The position numbers were made by a program, and so were the translations under genes. A DNA stretch of 64,000 nucleotides from Thioglobus_B sp964558405 (GTDB lineage: Bacteria; Pseudomonadota; Gammaproteobacteria; PS1; Pseudothioglobaceae), in NCBI GenBank assembly GCA_964558405.1, contig CAZLDG010000002.1:15494-79493 (forward strand). Direction: 5' to 3'. This document shows positions 52,785-60,683 of the stretch, piece by piece. The number at the start of each line of letters is the position of its first letter. Positions within the stretch are counted from its first letter, which is position 1. The notes below the pieces were generated by a model. That model made no database searches. It saw only the letters and a program-made list of their open reading frames with translations, and was not told the origin of the DNA.

Positions 52785-52815
52785 CGCGGTAGAAAAAATA
52801 GATTATTAAAGAGTA

Positions 52816-54354
52816 ATGATTAATAAAAAACAAACCAAATTACTGGTTATTCTTGATGGCTGGGGCCATTCACAAACCCAAGAAAATAACGCCATTGCGC
52901 TAGCAAACACCCCGGTATGGGATCGCTTTAATCAAGAGTTTTCTCATTCACTAATCCACACCAGTGGCAAAAACGTGGGCCTGCCTGGCGAACAAATGGG
53001 CAACTCAGAAGTGGGCCATCTTAATCTGGGTGCAGGACGCGTGGTTAAACAAGACTTTACCCGCATTCAAAACGAAATTGAAAACGGCGACTTCTTTAGA
53101 AATCCTATTCTAAAAAGCTCATTAGAATACGCCAACGACAACAACAAGGCTGTGCACATTATGGGGTTGCTCTCTGATGGCGGTGTACATTCGCACGATG
53201 AGCATATTCACGCCATGTTAGAGATGGCACATCAATACGGCTGCAAGGATGTTTACTTACACCTGTTTACCGATGGACGTGACTGCGGACAAAAAAGCGC
53301 CAAGAAATACATTGAGGCCTTAGAGACTAAGATCAGCGAACTGGGCTGTGGAGAGATTGCCTCAATCATTGGTCGTTACTATTCAATGGATAGAGACCAC
53401 CGCTGGGCTCGTGTGCGTTGTGCTTACGAACTCATCGCTCAAGGCAAGGGAAAATTCTTAGCCAAAACCCCGTCTGATGCGATTGATATGGCTTATGAGC
53501 GTGGTGAGACCGACGAGTTTATTCAGTCAACCGTGATTAACGCGCCAACCAAAATTGAAAATGGCGATGTGATGGTGTTTATGAATTATCGAGCCGATCG
53601 TGCTCGCCAAATCACACAGGCTTTTGCCGATGAAAACTTCCAAGGATTTTCACGTGGCACCTATATTCCAACGCACTTTTTATGTCTAACCGAGTACAAG
53701 AAAGACTTTAACCTGCCGGTGGCTTATCCGAGCTCTAAGCTTAATAATGTATTGGGTAAATATCTGTCCAACCTGGGCATGACCCAGCTTAGAATTGCTG
53801 AAACTGAGAAGTACGCCCATGTGACCTTCTTCCTCAATGGCGGTGTCGAGCGCCCTTTTAATGGTGAAGATCGCATTCTCATTCCTTCGCCAGATGTGGC
53901 CACTTATGACCTTAAGCCAGAAATGAGTGCTTTTGAGCTCACCGATGAATTGGTAGAAAACATTGAAAATCAGAAATACGATTTGATTATTTGCAACTTT
54001 GCCAATACCGATATGGTCGGTCACTCGGGCAAGTTAGAGGCTGCAATTAAAGCCGTTGAGGCGGTTGATGCTTGCTTGGGTATTATCTATCAAGCACTTA
54101 AGTCCATTGGTGGCGAGATGCTGATTACCGCAGATCACGGCAATGCCGAACAAATGATCAACCCAGAGAGCGGCAAGGTACATACTGCGCATACCAATAA
54201 CCCGGTACCTTTGGTATTTGTCAGCGATCGTGACGCCACCATGGCCGAGCCAGAAGTAGGTGCACTCTCAGACATTGCTCCAACGCTGTTGGAAATGATG
54301 AACATTGAAAAGCCAGAAGAAATGACTGGCAATAGTCTAATTACTTTTAATTAA
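52816..54354 (+). CDS. gpmI: 2,3-bisphosphoglycerate-independent phosphoglycerate mutase
   Basis: Interconverts 3- and 2-phosphoglycerate with two Mn2+. The 512-residue alkaline-phosphatase-like protein has the DGWG metal site (about residues 13-16), the phosphoserine nucleophile in GNSEVGHLNLGAG (about 61-73), TDGRDCG (about 152) and the C-terminal TADHGNAEQM (about 442-451). Full length. Confidence 0.97.
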   Translation: MINKKQTKLLVILDGWGHSQTQENNAIALANTPVWDRFNQEFSHSLIHTSGKNVGLPGEQMGNSEVGHLNLGAGRVVKQDFTRIQNEIENGDFFRNPILKSSLEYANDNNKAVHIMGLLSDGGVHSHDEHIHAMLEMAHQYGCKDVYLHLFTDGRDCGQKSAKKYIEALETKISELGCGEIASIIGRYYSMDRDHRWARVRCAYELIAQGKGKFLAKTPSDAIDMAYERGETDEFIQSTVINAPTKIENGDVMVFMNYRADRARQITQAFADENFQGFSRGTYIPTHFLCLTEYKKDFNLPVAYPSSKLNNVLGKYLSNLGMTQLRIAETEKYAHVTFFLNGGVERPFNGEDRILIPSPDVATYDLKPEMSAFELTDELVENIENQKYDLIICNFANTDMVGHSGKLEAAIKAVEAVDACLGIIYQALKSIGGEMLITADHGNAEQMINPESGKVHTAHTNNPVPLVFVSDRDATMAEPEVGALSDIAPTLLEMMNIEKPEEMTGNSLITFN

Positions 54355-54375
54355 AAAAATACACTGGAGAATCTC

Positions 54376-55050
54376 ATGAAACAAGATAACTTTATTGCCC
54401 CTTCCATCCTATCAGCTGATTTCGCACGTTTAGGCGAGGAAGTGGATAATGTACTACGCGATGGCGCTGACATCGTACACTTTGACGTAATGGATAACCA
54501 CTACGTGCCCAATCTAACCATTGGCCCGCTAGTGTGTGAAGCACTAAGAAACCATGGTGTTACTGCACCAATTGATGTACACCTAATGGTTAAGCCAGTG
54601 GATCGCATCATTCCAGACTTTGCCAGTGCTGGCGCCTCATACATTACCTTCCACCCAGAAGCTTCAGAGCACGTGGATCGCTCACTAGGTCTGATTAAAG
54701 AAAGTGGTTGTAAGTCTGGCCTGGTATTTAACCCCTCTACTTCACTAAGCTATCTTGATCACGTGATGGACAAGGTGGATATGATTCTACTGATGTCGGT
54801 GAACCCGGGCTTTGGCGGTCAGTCATTTATCCCATCAGCGCTAGACAAACTACGCACAGTACGCAAGATGATTGATGAGTCGGGTCGTGACATCCGTCTA
54901 GAGATTGACGGTGGTGTGAAGATTGACAACATTCGTGAAATTGCTGAAGCGGGCGCCGATACTTTTGTAGCCGGTTCTGCTATTTTCAATACCGATGATT
55001 ACAAAGCAACGATTGATGCCATGCGCGCCGAATTAGCGCAAGCTAAATAG
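54376..55050 (+). CDS. rpe: Ribulose-phosphate 3-epimerase
   Basis: Interconverts ribulose-5-P and xylulose-5-P in the pentose phosphate and Calvin cycles. The 224-residue TIM barrel has APSILSADFARLGEE (about residues 8-22), HFDVMDNHYVPN (about 35-46), MSVNPGFGGQSF (about 140-151) and EIDGGVK (about 174-180). If the organism fixes CO2 by the Calvin cycle, Rpe would serve it, but no other Calvin gene is here. Confidence 0.97.
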   Translation: MKQDNFIAPSILSADFARLGEEVDNVLRDGADIVHFDVMDNHYVPNLTIGPLVCEALRNHGVTAPIDVHLMVKPVDRIIPDFASAGASYITFHPEASEHVDRSLGLIKESGCKSGLVFNPSTSLSYLDHVMDKVDMILLMSVNPGFGGQSFIPSALDKLRTVRKMIDESGRDIRLEIDGGVKIDNIREIAEAGADTFVAGSAIFNTDDYKATIDAMRAELAQAK

Positions 55051-55078
55051 TTGATTTCATACAAAATTGCGGTATAAT
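55051..55078 (+). promoter_or_regulatory. Promoter of rpsB-tsf
   Basis: TTGATT at 55051-55056, 16-base spacer, consensus TATAAT at 55073-55078, immediately after the rpe stop. The predicted start near 55085 gives an rpsB leader of about 200 bases. Confidence 0.7.
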
Positions 55079-55127
55079 TGCCGCTTTTAGGATTTTGGTT
55101 AATACACTTAACAAAAATCCACAAGTT

Positions 55128-55170
55128 AAGTTGGGCGTCTAACGCTGTTTAGACGCCCAACTTGTTTTTA
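55128..55170 (+). promoter_or_regulatory. Strong terminator-like hairpin in the rpsB leader
   Basis: A perfect 15-bp stem (AAGTTGGGCGTCTAA at 55128-55142 with its complement at 55149-55163), 6-base loop, followed by GTTTTTA. It lies between the promoter and rpsB, so it may act as an attenuator, release a short RNA of about 85 bases, or terminate rpe read-through. Confidence 0.65.
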
Positions 55171-55245
55171 ATGTATCACACAACTTGGCCTGTTAATCAG
55201 GGTGTCTTAAGCAATTAAGATTGATTAATATAGAAGTTGTGGAAG

Positions 55246-55264
55246 AAAGGGCAAATGGCCCTTT
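55246..55264 (+). promoter_or_regulatory. Hairpin before the rpsB ribosome binding site (candidate S2 operator)
   Basis: AAAGGGC at 55246-55252 pairs with GCCCTTT at 55258-55264, loop of 5, ending about 9 bases before the CCGGAG ribosome binding site. Autoregulation of rpsB-tsf by S2 through its leader is known in Gammaproteobacteria; this hairpin is a candidate site by position only. Confidence 0.45.
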
Positions 55265-55284
55265 GCTAACCCGGAGACAATCTA

Positions 55285-56196
55285 ATGGCAAAAACTAACA
55301 TGAAGAGCATGTTAGAAGCTGGTGTTCACTTTGGCCACCGTTCACGCTTCTGGCACCCAAAAATGGAACGCTTTATTTACGGTACACGTAACGGCGTTCA
55401 TATTATCAACCTAGAAAAAACCTTACCAATGTTTAACGATGTGCTTAACTTTGCATCGAAAACAGCGGCAGCTGGCGGCTCTATCCTATTTGTAGGTACC
55501 AAGCGCGCAGCAGGCGATATTATCAAGCAAGAGGCGATGCGTTGTGGCATGCCTTATGTAAACCACCGTTGGTTGGGTGGCATGATGACCAACTACAAAA
55601 CCATTAAGTCATCAATCAAACGCTTAAAAGATTTGGAATTTTTAGCCGAAGAGAACTTCTCACAGTTTGGCAAGAAAGAGGCACTAATGATGTCTCGCGA
55701 GATGGAAAAACTAGAGCGTAGCTTAGGCGGTATTAAAGACTTAGGCGGCATTCCAGATGTGATTTTTGTGGTGGACATTGGCCATGAGAAGAACGCTGTT
55801 GCTGAAGCGCAAAAGCTTAACATGCCAATCATCGGTGTGGTGGATACTAACCACAACCCAGAAGGCATCGATTACGTGATTCCAGGCAACGACGACTCTA
55901 TTCGTGCCATTGGTTTTTACGCCAGAGAAATTGCCAATGCTGTTCTTGAGGCCAAGGCTGCAGCTGGCACACCAGTAGAAGCCAAAGCGGAAGTGAAAAA
56001 AGCCCCAGCGAAAAAAGCGCCAGTAGCGGAAGCACCTGCTGAAGAAGCGCCGGCTGAGGAAGCTGCAAGTGCAAAGCTATCAGACGCTGAGCTAAATGCA
56101 ATGCTAAAGGCTGATTTGGTTGCTTATGCCAAAACTCAAGGCGTTGAAGTAGCAAGCAAAGACACCAAAGCGCAAATTATTGAAAAACTTGCGTAA
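55285..56196 (+). CDS. rpsB: 30S ribosomal protein S2 with C-terminal extension
   Basis: uS2, first about 225 residues normal (FGHRSRFWHPKM near 13-24, HRWLGGMMTNYKT near 94-106, DIGHEKNAVAEA near 170). The total of 303 is about 60 longer than usual. The excess is an Ala/Lys/Pro/Glu-rich linker (residues about 226-262) and a last ~38 residues (LSDAELNAMLKADLVAYAK, then IIEKLA) that resemble a small SAP/HeH-type helix-extended-helix nucleic acid-binding motif. tsf follows, standard order. Confidence 0.95.
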   Translation: MAKTNMKSMLEAGVHFGHRSRFWHPKMERFIYGTRNGVHIINLEKTLPMFNDVLNFASKTAAAGGSILFVGTKRAAGDIIKQEAMRCGMPYVNHRWLGGMMTNYKTIKSSIKRLKDLEFLAEENFSQFGKKEALMMSREMEKLERSLGGIKDLGGIPDVIFVVDIGHEKNAVAEAQKLNMPIIGVVDTNHNPEGIDYVIPGNDDSIRAIGFYAREIANAVLEAKAAAGTPVEAKAEVKKAPAKKAPVAEAPAEEAPAEEAASAKLSDAELNAMLKADLVAYAKTQGVEVASKDTKAQIIEKLA

Positions 56197-56242
56197 ATAT
56201 GATTCGCGCCCTAATGGGGCGCACACAAATTAGGAGATAATT

Positions 56243-57118
56243 ATGGCGATTACCGCATCAATGGTTAAAGAGCTTAGAGAAAGAACAGGCGCTGGCATGA
56301 TGGACTGCAAAAAAGCACTATCTGAGACAGATGGTGACATGGAAGCAGCGATTGACCTAATGCGCACCTCAGGTGCTGCTAAGGCAGCGAAAAAATCAGG
56401 CCGTGTGGCTGCTGAAGGTTTGGTTAACGTATCGATTAGCGACGATGGCAAAACAGCGACTATCTTAGAGGTGAACTCTGAGACTGACTTCGTGGCCAAA
56501 GGCGATGCTTTTATTGACTATGTTAATACACTGGGCGCCCTAGCACTGAAAACTGAGCCGGCAGATATTGATGAGTTTATGACTCAATCACTAGACAATG
56601 GCGACTCTTTAGAAAAATCAAGAGAAGACATCGTGGCTAAAATTGGTGAGAACATCACCATTCGTCGCGTACAAACCATCAAAACTGATGGCGTAATCGG
56701 TGCTTACAAGCACGGCGATAAGATTGCGGTTATAACCACACTAGAGGGTGGCGATGAGGCACTAGCAAAAGACGTAGCGATGCACATTGCGGCTTCTAAG
56801 CCAGAATGTATTGCTGAAGAAGATGTATCGGATGAAATCCTAGAGCGTGAAAAGGCAATCTTTGTTGAACAAGCCAGAGAATCAGGCAAGCCTGAGGAAA
56901 TCATTGAGAAGATGATTGTTGGTCGTATGAAGAAGTTTGTCGGTGAGATCACACTACACGGTCAGGCGTTCGTAAAAGACCCGGACACGACGGTTGGCAA
57001 ATTGCTTTCTAGCAACAACGCCAAAGTCAGCTCTTTTGTACGCTTCGAAGTAGGTGAAGGTATCGAGAAGAAAGAAGAGAACTTTGCTGACGAAGTGATG
57101 GCACAAATCAACGGTTAA
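56243..57118 (+). CDS. tsf: Translation elongation factor Ts
   Basis: Guanine nucleotide exchange factor for EF-Tu, 291 residues. N-terminal UBA-like domain with LRERTGAGMMDCKKAL (about residues 11-26), the TDFVAK signature (about 80-85), and the core subdomains, ending FADEVMAQING. Cotranscribed with rpsB; a terminator follows. Confidence 0.97.
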   Translation: MAITASMVKELRERTGAGMMDCKKALSETDGDMEAAIDLMRTSGAAKAAKKSGRVAAEGLVNVSISDDGKTATILEVNSETDFVAKGDAFIDYVNTLGALALKTEPADIDEFMTQSLDNGDSLEKSREDIVAKIGENITIRRVQTIKTDGVIGAYKHGDKIAVITTLEGGDEALAKDVAMHIAASKPECIAEEDVSDEILEREKAIFVEQARESGKPEEIIEKMIVGRMKKFVGEITLHGQAFVKDPDTTVGKLLSSNNAKVSSFVRFEVGEGIEKKEENFADEVMAQING

Positions 57119-57134
57119 TTTTCTACCGTTTATT

Positions 57135-57163
57135 AAAAAGGCGCTCTCTGAGCGCCTTTTTTA
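57135..57163. terminator. Bidirectional terminator between tsf and nrdG
   Basis: Stem AAAAAGGCGCTC / GAGCGCCTTTTT with a 3-base loop and flanking A and T runs, located between convergent tsf and nrdG. Confidence 0.9.
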
Positions 57164-57167
57164 TTGT

Positions 57168-57791
57168 CTAGGATAAATTCAAACGCTTGTCTAAACAGTT
57201 ATGGGTATTGCACCTTTGTACCAGCAAGTCACTATCATAATTATGACGCAGAATATTTTTCAGTCTGTCCAGCTGCTGATCACTCATTAAATCCCGGTGT
57301 CGAGTAAGACGCAACTGGTGCGCCACCCCCGACTCTAACAACAACTCCAAAGACTGCCAGGCTTTATTTCCAGAACCAGGTGTATGCGTGATTTCAAGAT
57401 AATACTCAGGCAAGTGTTTGACGTCAAACCCAACCCAATCAACATGGGCTAGGCACTGCTGAAAACGCTGTACATAAGCCCCGCCTGTATGCAGTCCTAC
57501 CTTGTAACCCAGCGCTTTAACCTGTTGTATAGCCTCTAGCAGTCGTGTTTGCAGCAGTGGCTCGCCACCACTAAAAACTACCGCATCCAACAAACCAACG
57601 CGACTTTGAAGAAAGCTATAGATCTGCTGCCAATCAAAAGCACTTGGACGTTTGGCATCAATCAACTCGTGATTGTGACAATAGCCACAGCGCCAAGGAC
57701 AGCCTTGGGTAAACACCACACAGGACAGGTGATCCGGATAATCAATGGTGGTTAGCGGCTCAAAGCCGCCTACCCTTAAAACCTCACTCAA
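57168..57791 (-). CDS. nrdG: Anaerobic ribonucleotide reductase activating protein (radical SAM)
   Basis: Generates the glycyl radical in class III ribonucleotide reductase. The 207-residue protein has the radical-SAM cysteines C31, C35 and C38 in CPWRCGYCHN, the FSGGEP motif (about residues 73-78) and a C-terminal region typical of the NrdG type. The start appears to be TTG at 57791, overlapping the TGA of the small upstream gene (TTGA), which implies coupled translation. No better start is in frame before the conserved region. Confidence 0.93.
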   Translation of the reverse strand: MSEVLRVGGFEPLTTIDYPDHLSCVVFTQGCPWRCGYCHNHELIDAKRPSAFDWQQIYSFLQSRVGLLDAVVFSGGEPLLQTRLLEAIQQVKALGYKVGLHTGGAYVQRFQQCLAHVDWVGFDVKHLPEYYLEITHTPGSGNKAWQSLELLLESGVAHQLRLTRHRDLMSDQQLDRLKNILRHNYDSDLLVQRCNTHNCLDKRLNLS

Positions 57792-57946
57792 GCGTTGTGC
57801 TGCTCTTTGAAATAAGTGCGCTCATGATGCTCGGCCTGTTTGCCAGGATTAAAACTGACAATAGGGCGATGATAACCCATGACTCGGGTCCAAACTTCAC
57901 ATGGTTGTCTCTCACTATTGGTTAATAAGTTTTTCTGCTGTTGCAT
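57788..57946 (-). CDS. Stand-alone glycyl-radical domain of class III ribonucleotide reductase
   Basis: A 52-residue protein with CEVWTRVMGYHRP, the C-terminal glycyl-radical motif (RVxGY) of NrdD; the radical glycine would be G24. The large NrdD protein next door ends after its zinc motif and has no such motif, so the radical site is encoded here. The ATG at 57946 has a strong AAGGAGAG site 5 bases upstream, and the gene overlaps nrdD by 32 bases in the +1 frame and nrdG by 4 bases. I regard it as a true separate subunit rather than a sequencing frameshift. Small genes of the NRDD family are known next to some proteobacterial nrdD genes, as far as I recall; I could not check. Confidence 0.8.
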   Translation of the reverse strand: MQQQKNLLTNSERQPCEVWTRVMGYHRPIVSFNPGKQAEHHERTYFKEQHNA

Positions 57947-59966
57947 GGTTCTCTCCTTGGTTGTTGATATTTTTTCTCTCCAATAATTCCTCGTCACAGG
58001 TTGGGCAGAACTCGTGCTCGCCTGCCAAATAACCGTGCTTTGGACAAATGGAAAAGGTTGGGGTGATGGTAATATAGGGCAGGCGGAAATTCTCCAGCGA
58101 GCGCCTTACCATCTTCATACACGCCGCGCCACTGCTAATACGCTCACCCATATATAGGTGCAATACCGTACCACCGGTGTATTTGGCTTGTAATTCATCT
58201 TGCATCTCCAGCGCCGCAAAAGGATCGGTGGTATAACCCACCGGCAGTTGGGAAGAGTTGGTGTAATAAGGTTTTTCCTGGGTGCCTGCATGTAGTATCT
58301 CTGGATAGCGTTTCCTGTCTTCTTTGGCAAAACGATAAGTTGTGCCCTCAGCCGGTGTAGCCTCCAGGTTAAACAAGTGGCCCGTCTGCTCCTGAAACTC
58401 GACCATGCGCATGCGAATATGATCCAAAAACTCAAGCGCCATGCTGTAGCCTGCCGTAGAAGTGATGTCGTCCTGATCCGCGCTAAAATTACGAATCATC
58501 TCATTAATCCCATTCACGCCAATGGTAGAAAAATGATTTCTTAATGTGCCCAAATAACGCTTGGTATAAGGGAATAAGCCGTTATCCATCAATTGCTGTA
58601 CCACTTTGCGTTTTACCTCTAGCGAGTCTTTGGCCATCAATAGCAGCTTATCCAATTGTTGATATAAGCCGTGCTTATCGCCCTGATGCGCATAGCCCAG
58701 TCGAGCACAATTAATCGTCACCACACCTAAAGACCCGGTTTGCTCTGCCGAACCAAACAAGCCATTGCCGCGTTTTAATAATTCGTTGAGATCTAATTGC
58801 AATCGGCAACACATAGAACGCACCATATTGGGTTTAAGATCTGAGTTTAAAAAGTTCTGAAAATAAGGCAAGCCGTATTTGGCCGTCATCTCAAATAGGC
58901 GCTTAGCGTTTTCACTCTCCCAAGGAAAGTCCGGCGTCATGTTATAGGTTGGAATTGGGAAGGTAAAAACACGACCCTTGGCATCACCCTCAGTCATCAC
59001 CTCAATATAGGCGCGGTTAATCATATCCATTTCCACTTGCAACTCGCCATAGGTGAATCCCATTTCCTCATCACCTATCATCGGCACTTGGTTGCGCAGA
59101 TCCTCAGGGCAAACCCAGTCAAAGGTCAGATTGGTAAATGGGGTTTGTGTGCCCCAGCGTGAAGGTACATTTAGATTATAAATCAGCTCCTGTATCAGTT
59201 GTTTAACCGTGTCATAGTCCAGATTATCCAAACGAATATACGGCGCCAGATAAGTATCAAACGAACTAAAAGCCTGAGCGCCAGCCCATTCGTTTTGCAA
59301 GGTACCTAAAAAATTAACAATTTGACCCACGGCGCTGGACAAATGTCTTGGTGGCTTGGCCTCAATACGCCCATCCACGCCATTGAGACCCTCTCTTAAC
59401 AAGGTGCGCAACGACCAACCCGCACAATAACCAGCCAACATATCCAAATCATGGATATGCAAATCTCCCTGTCGATGCGCCTCTCCTACCTCTGGCGCAT
59501 AAACATGGGACAGCCAATAATTAGCCACCACCTTGCCTGAGACATTTAAAATCAGCCCGCCCAGTGAATAGCCTTGATTGGCGTTGGCATTCACGCGCCA
59601 GTCTGCACGATCCACATACTCATTAATAGAGCTGGCCACATCAACCAAGGTTTTTTTATCCTCACGCAGCGTCTTATGTTTAGCGCGATAAGCAATATAG
59701 GCTCTGGCGGTTTTAACAAAATTAGCAGAAATAAGCACTTGCTCTACTACATCTTGAATGCGTTCAATACCCGGCTCAGTCTCTGTGCTATGGCTAAGCA
59801 CTTTTAGTACTTGTGCGCTTAAAAGTCTGGCCTCAGACTCAGCGAACTCTTCACTGACTTGTCCAGCTCTAAGGATGGCCAGGTAAATTTTCTCCTCATC
59901 AAAAAAAGCAATACTACCGTCTCTTTTCACCACGCTTCTGGGCGTTTTGGCGGTTTGTGTGTTCAT
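57915..59966 (-). CDS. nrdD: Anaerobic ribonucleoside-triphosphate reductase, large subunit without glycyl-radical motif
   Basis: Reduces ribonucleotides without oxygen. The 683-residue protein has an N-terminal ATP-cone (VVKRDGSIAFFDEEKIY, about residues 12-28), the ten-stranded barrel with catalytic cysteines (MCCRLQLDLNEL near 385; VVTINCARLGYAHQG near 418), and a C-terminal metal site C-P-K-H ... C-P-T-C. After that only about 25 residues follow and no RVxGY motif. Its start has a GGGGAAT-type site and lies downstream of FNR and NrdR sites. First gene of nrdD-small subunit-nrdG. Confidence 0.94.
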   Translation of the reverse strand: MNTQTAKTPRSVVKRDGSIAFFDEEKIYLAILRAGQVSEEFAESEARLLSAQVLKVLSHSTETEPGIERIQDVVEQVLISANFVKTARAYIAYRAKHKTLREDKKTLVDVASSINEYVDRADWRVNANANQGYSLGGLILNVSGKVVANYWLSHVYAPEVGEAHRQGDLHIHDLDMLAGYCAGWSLRTLLREGLNGVDGRIEAKPPRHLSSAVGQIVNFLGTLQNEWAGAQAFSSFDTYLAPYIRLDNLDYDTVKQLIQELIYNLNVPSRWGTQTPFTNLTFDWVCPEDLRNQVPMIGDEEMGFTYGELQVEMDMINRAYIEVMTEGDAKGRVFTFPIPTYNMTPDFPWESENAKRLFEMTAKYGLPYFQNFLNSDLKPNMVRSMCCRLQLDLNELLKRGNGLFGSAEQTGSLGVVTINCARLGYAHQGDKHGLYQQLDKLLLMAKDSLEVKRKVVQQLMDNGLFPYTKRYLGTLRNHFSTIGVNGINEMIRNFSADQDDITSTAGYSMALEFLDHIRMRMVEFQEQTGHLFNLEATPAEGTTYRFAKEDRKRYPEILHAGTQEKPYYTNSSQLPVGYTTDPFAALEMQDELQAKYTGGTVLHLYMGERISSGAACMKMVRRSLENFRLPYITITPTFSICPKHGYLAGEHEFCPTCDEELLERKNINNQGENHATAEKLINQ

Positions 59967-60013
59967 ATTATTCCCCTCTGATAATATTAATAAAAATGCC
60001 TGATTGGCAATAT

Positions 60014-60031
60014 ACCACTATATGTAGTGGT
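60014..60031 (-). promoter_or_regulatory. NrdR box 1
   Basis: CCACTATATGTAGTGG, a 16-bp near-perfect palindrome (60015-60030) matching the NrdR box type ACACWATATATWGTGT. Its centre is 31 bp, three helical turns, from box 2. It covers the predicted nrdD start (near 60031), the expected position for repression. Confidence 0.85.
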
Positions 60032-60037
60032 TTTAAA

Positions 60038-60079
60038 ATTATAAGACACTATATGTAGTGGTATATTGACGCATATCAA
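60038..60079 (-). promoter_or_regulatory. FNR-dependent class II promoter of nrdD
   Basis: FNR-type site TTGACGCATATCAA at 60066-60079 (centre 60072.5) and minus-strand TATAAT at 60043-60038. The predicted start near 60031 puts the site at -41.5, the canonical class II activation position. NrdR boxes overlap the -10 region and the start. Confidence 0.85.
60046..60061 (-). promoter_or_regulatory. NrdR box 2
   Basis: ACACTATATGTAGTGG, centre 60053.5, between the -10 box and the FNR site of the nrdD promoter. Together with box 1 it forms the paired arrangement NrdR needs. Confidence 0.85.
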
Positions 60080-60104
60080 TAAATTTAAATTATTTTTTAA
60101 TAAC

Positions 60105-60146
60105 TTGACTCACGTCAATCAAAACCCCTTGGCAATGTAATAGAAT
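60105..60146 (+). promoter_or_regulatory. FNR-dependent class II promoter of ubiT
   Basis: FNR-type site TTGACTCACGTCAA at 60105-60118 (centre 60111.5) and TAGAAT at 60141-60146. The predicted start near 60153 gives a -41.5 position and a 24-base leader to the ubiT ATG at 60177. Confidence 0.82.
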
Positions 60147-60176
60147 GCGAAATGTATTTATTTATCTCTCAAAACC

Positions 60177-60662
60177 ATGTTCGCAAGCAATCATCTGGGC
60201 GACGTATTACCTAGCCCGGTCTCTATCTTGGCACCTGTAGCGCTGGGCAATAATCTGATTGCTACGCTATTTAATCAAGTGTTTGCTCAGGCCATCAAAG
60301 AGGGAGATTTAGATTTTTTAACGGATAACCAAGTCCTTATTGAAGTCAGTGACATAGGACTGTCTTTTTCCTTGCGACTGGAACGGGGAAGAATCTTGCG
60401 CGGCCATCCTCATCAAAACAACGATCTGGTTATCTCGGCCAAAGCCTGTGATTTTTTGTCCATGATCTCTCGAGAAAAAGACCCTGATACCTTGTTCTTC
60501 CAAAGAAAGATTAAAATGCAAGGCTCGACAGAGTTGGGGCTGTATGTCAAAAATTTCTTAGATGCTTTTGATGTTCAATCTCACTGGTTTAGCGCCAAAA
60601 CCGACCAGGTGCTACAGCTAGGACAGCCGGTATTAAAACAACTGTTTTGTCGCAACGCTTAG
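60177..60662 (+). CDS. ubiT: O2-independent ubiquinone biosynthesis accessory factor UbiT (SCP2 domain)
   Basis: UbiT is the SCP2-type lipid-binding factor that replaces UbiJ in oxygen-independent ubiquinone synthesis. The 161-residue protein has an SCP2 fold (about residues 35-135) with the family-typical FFQRKIKMQGSTELGLYVKN segment near 105-124. Linked to ubiU and ubiV in many Proteobacteria, as here. The paralogous ubiJ sits at 48151 with ubiE and ubiB. Promoter is FNR-type. Confidence 0.92.
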   Translation: MFASNHLGDVLPSPVSILAPVALGNNLIATLFNQVFAQAIKEGDLDFLTDNQVLIEVSDIGLSFSLRLERGRILRGHPHQNNDLVISAKACDFLSMISREKDPDTLFFQRKIKMQGSTELGLYVKNFLDAFDVQSHWFSAKTDQVLQLGQPVLKQLFCRNA

Positions 60663-60683
60663 CCAAGCAATCCTCAAAATTCT

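Noticed and set aside
57915..57946. nrdD split as a sequencing frameshift or pseudogene
   Set aside because: The small frame has its own ATG with a strong AAGGAGAG site at the right distance, and it overlaps nrdG by a coupled 4-base junction. A single-base error would not create this.
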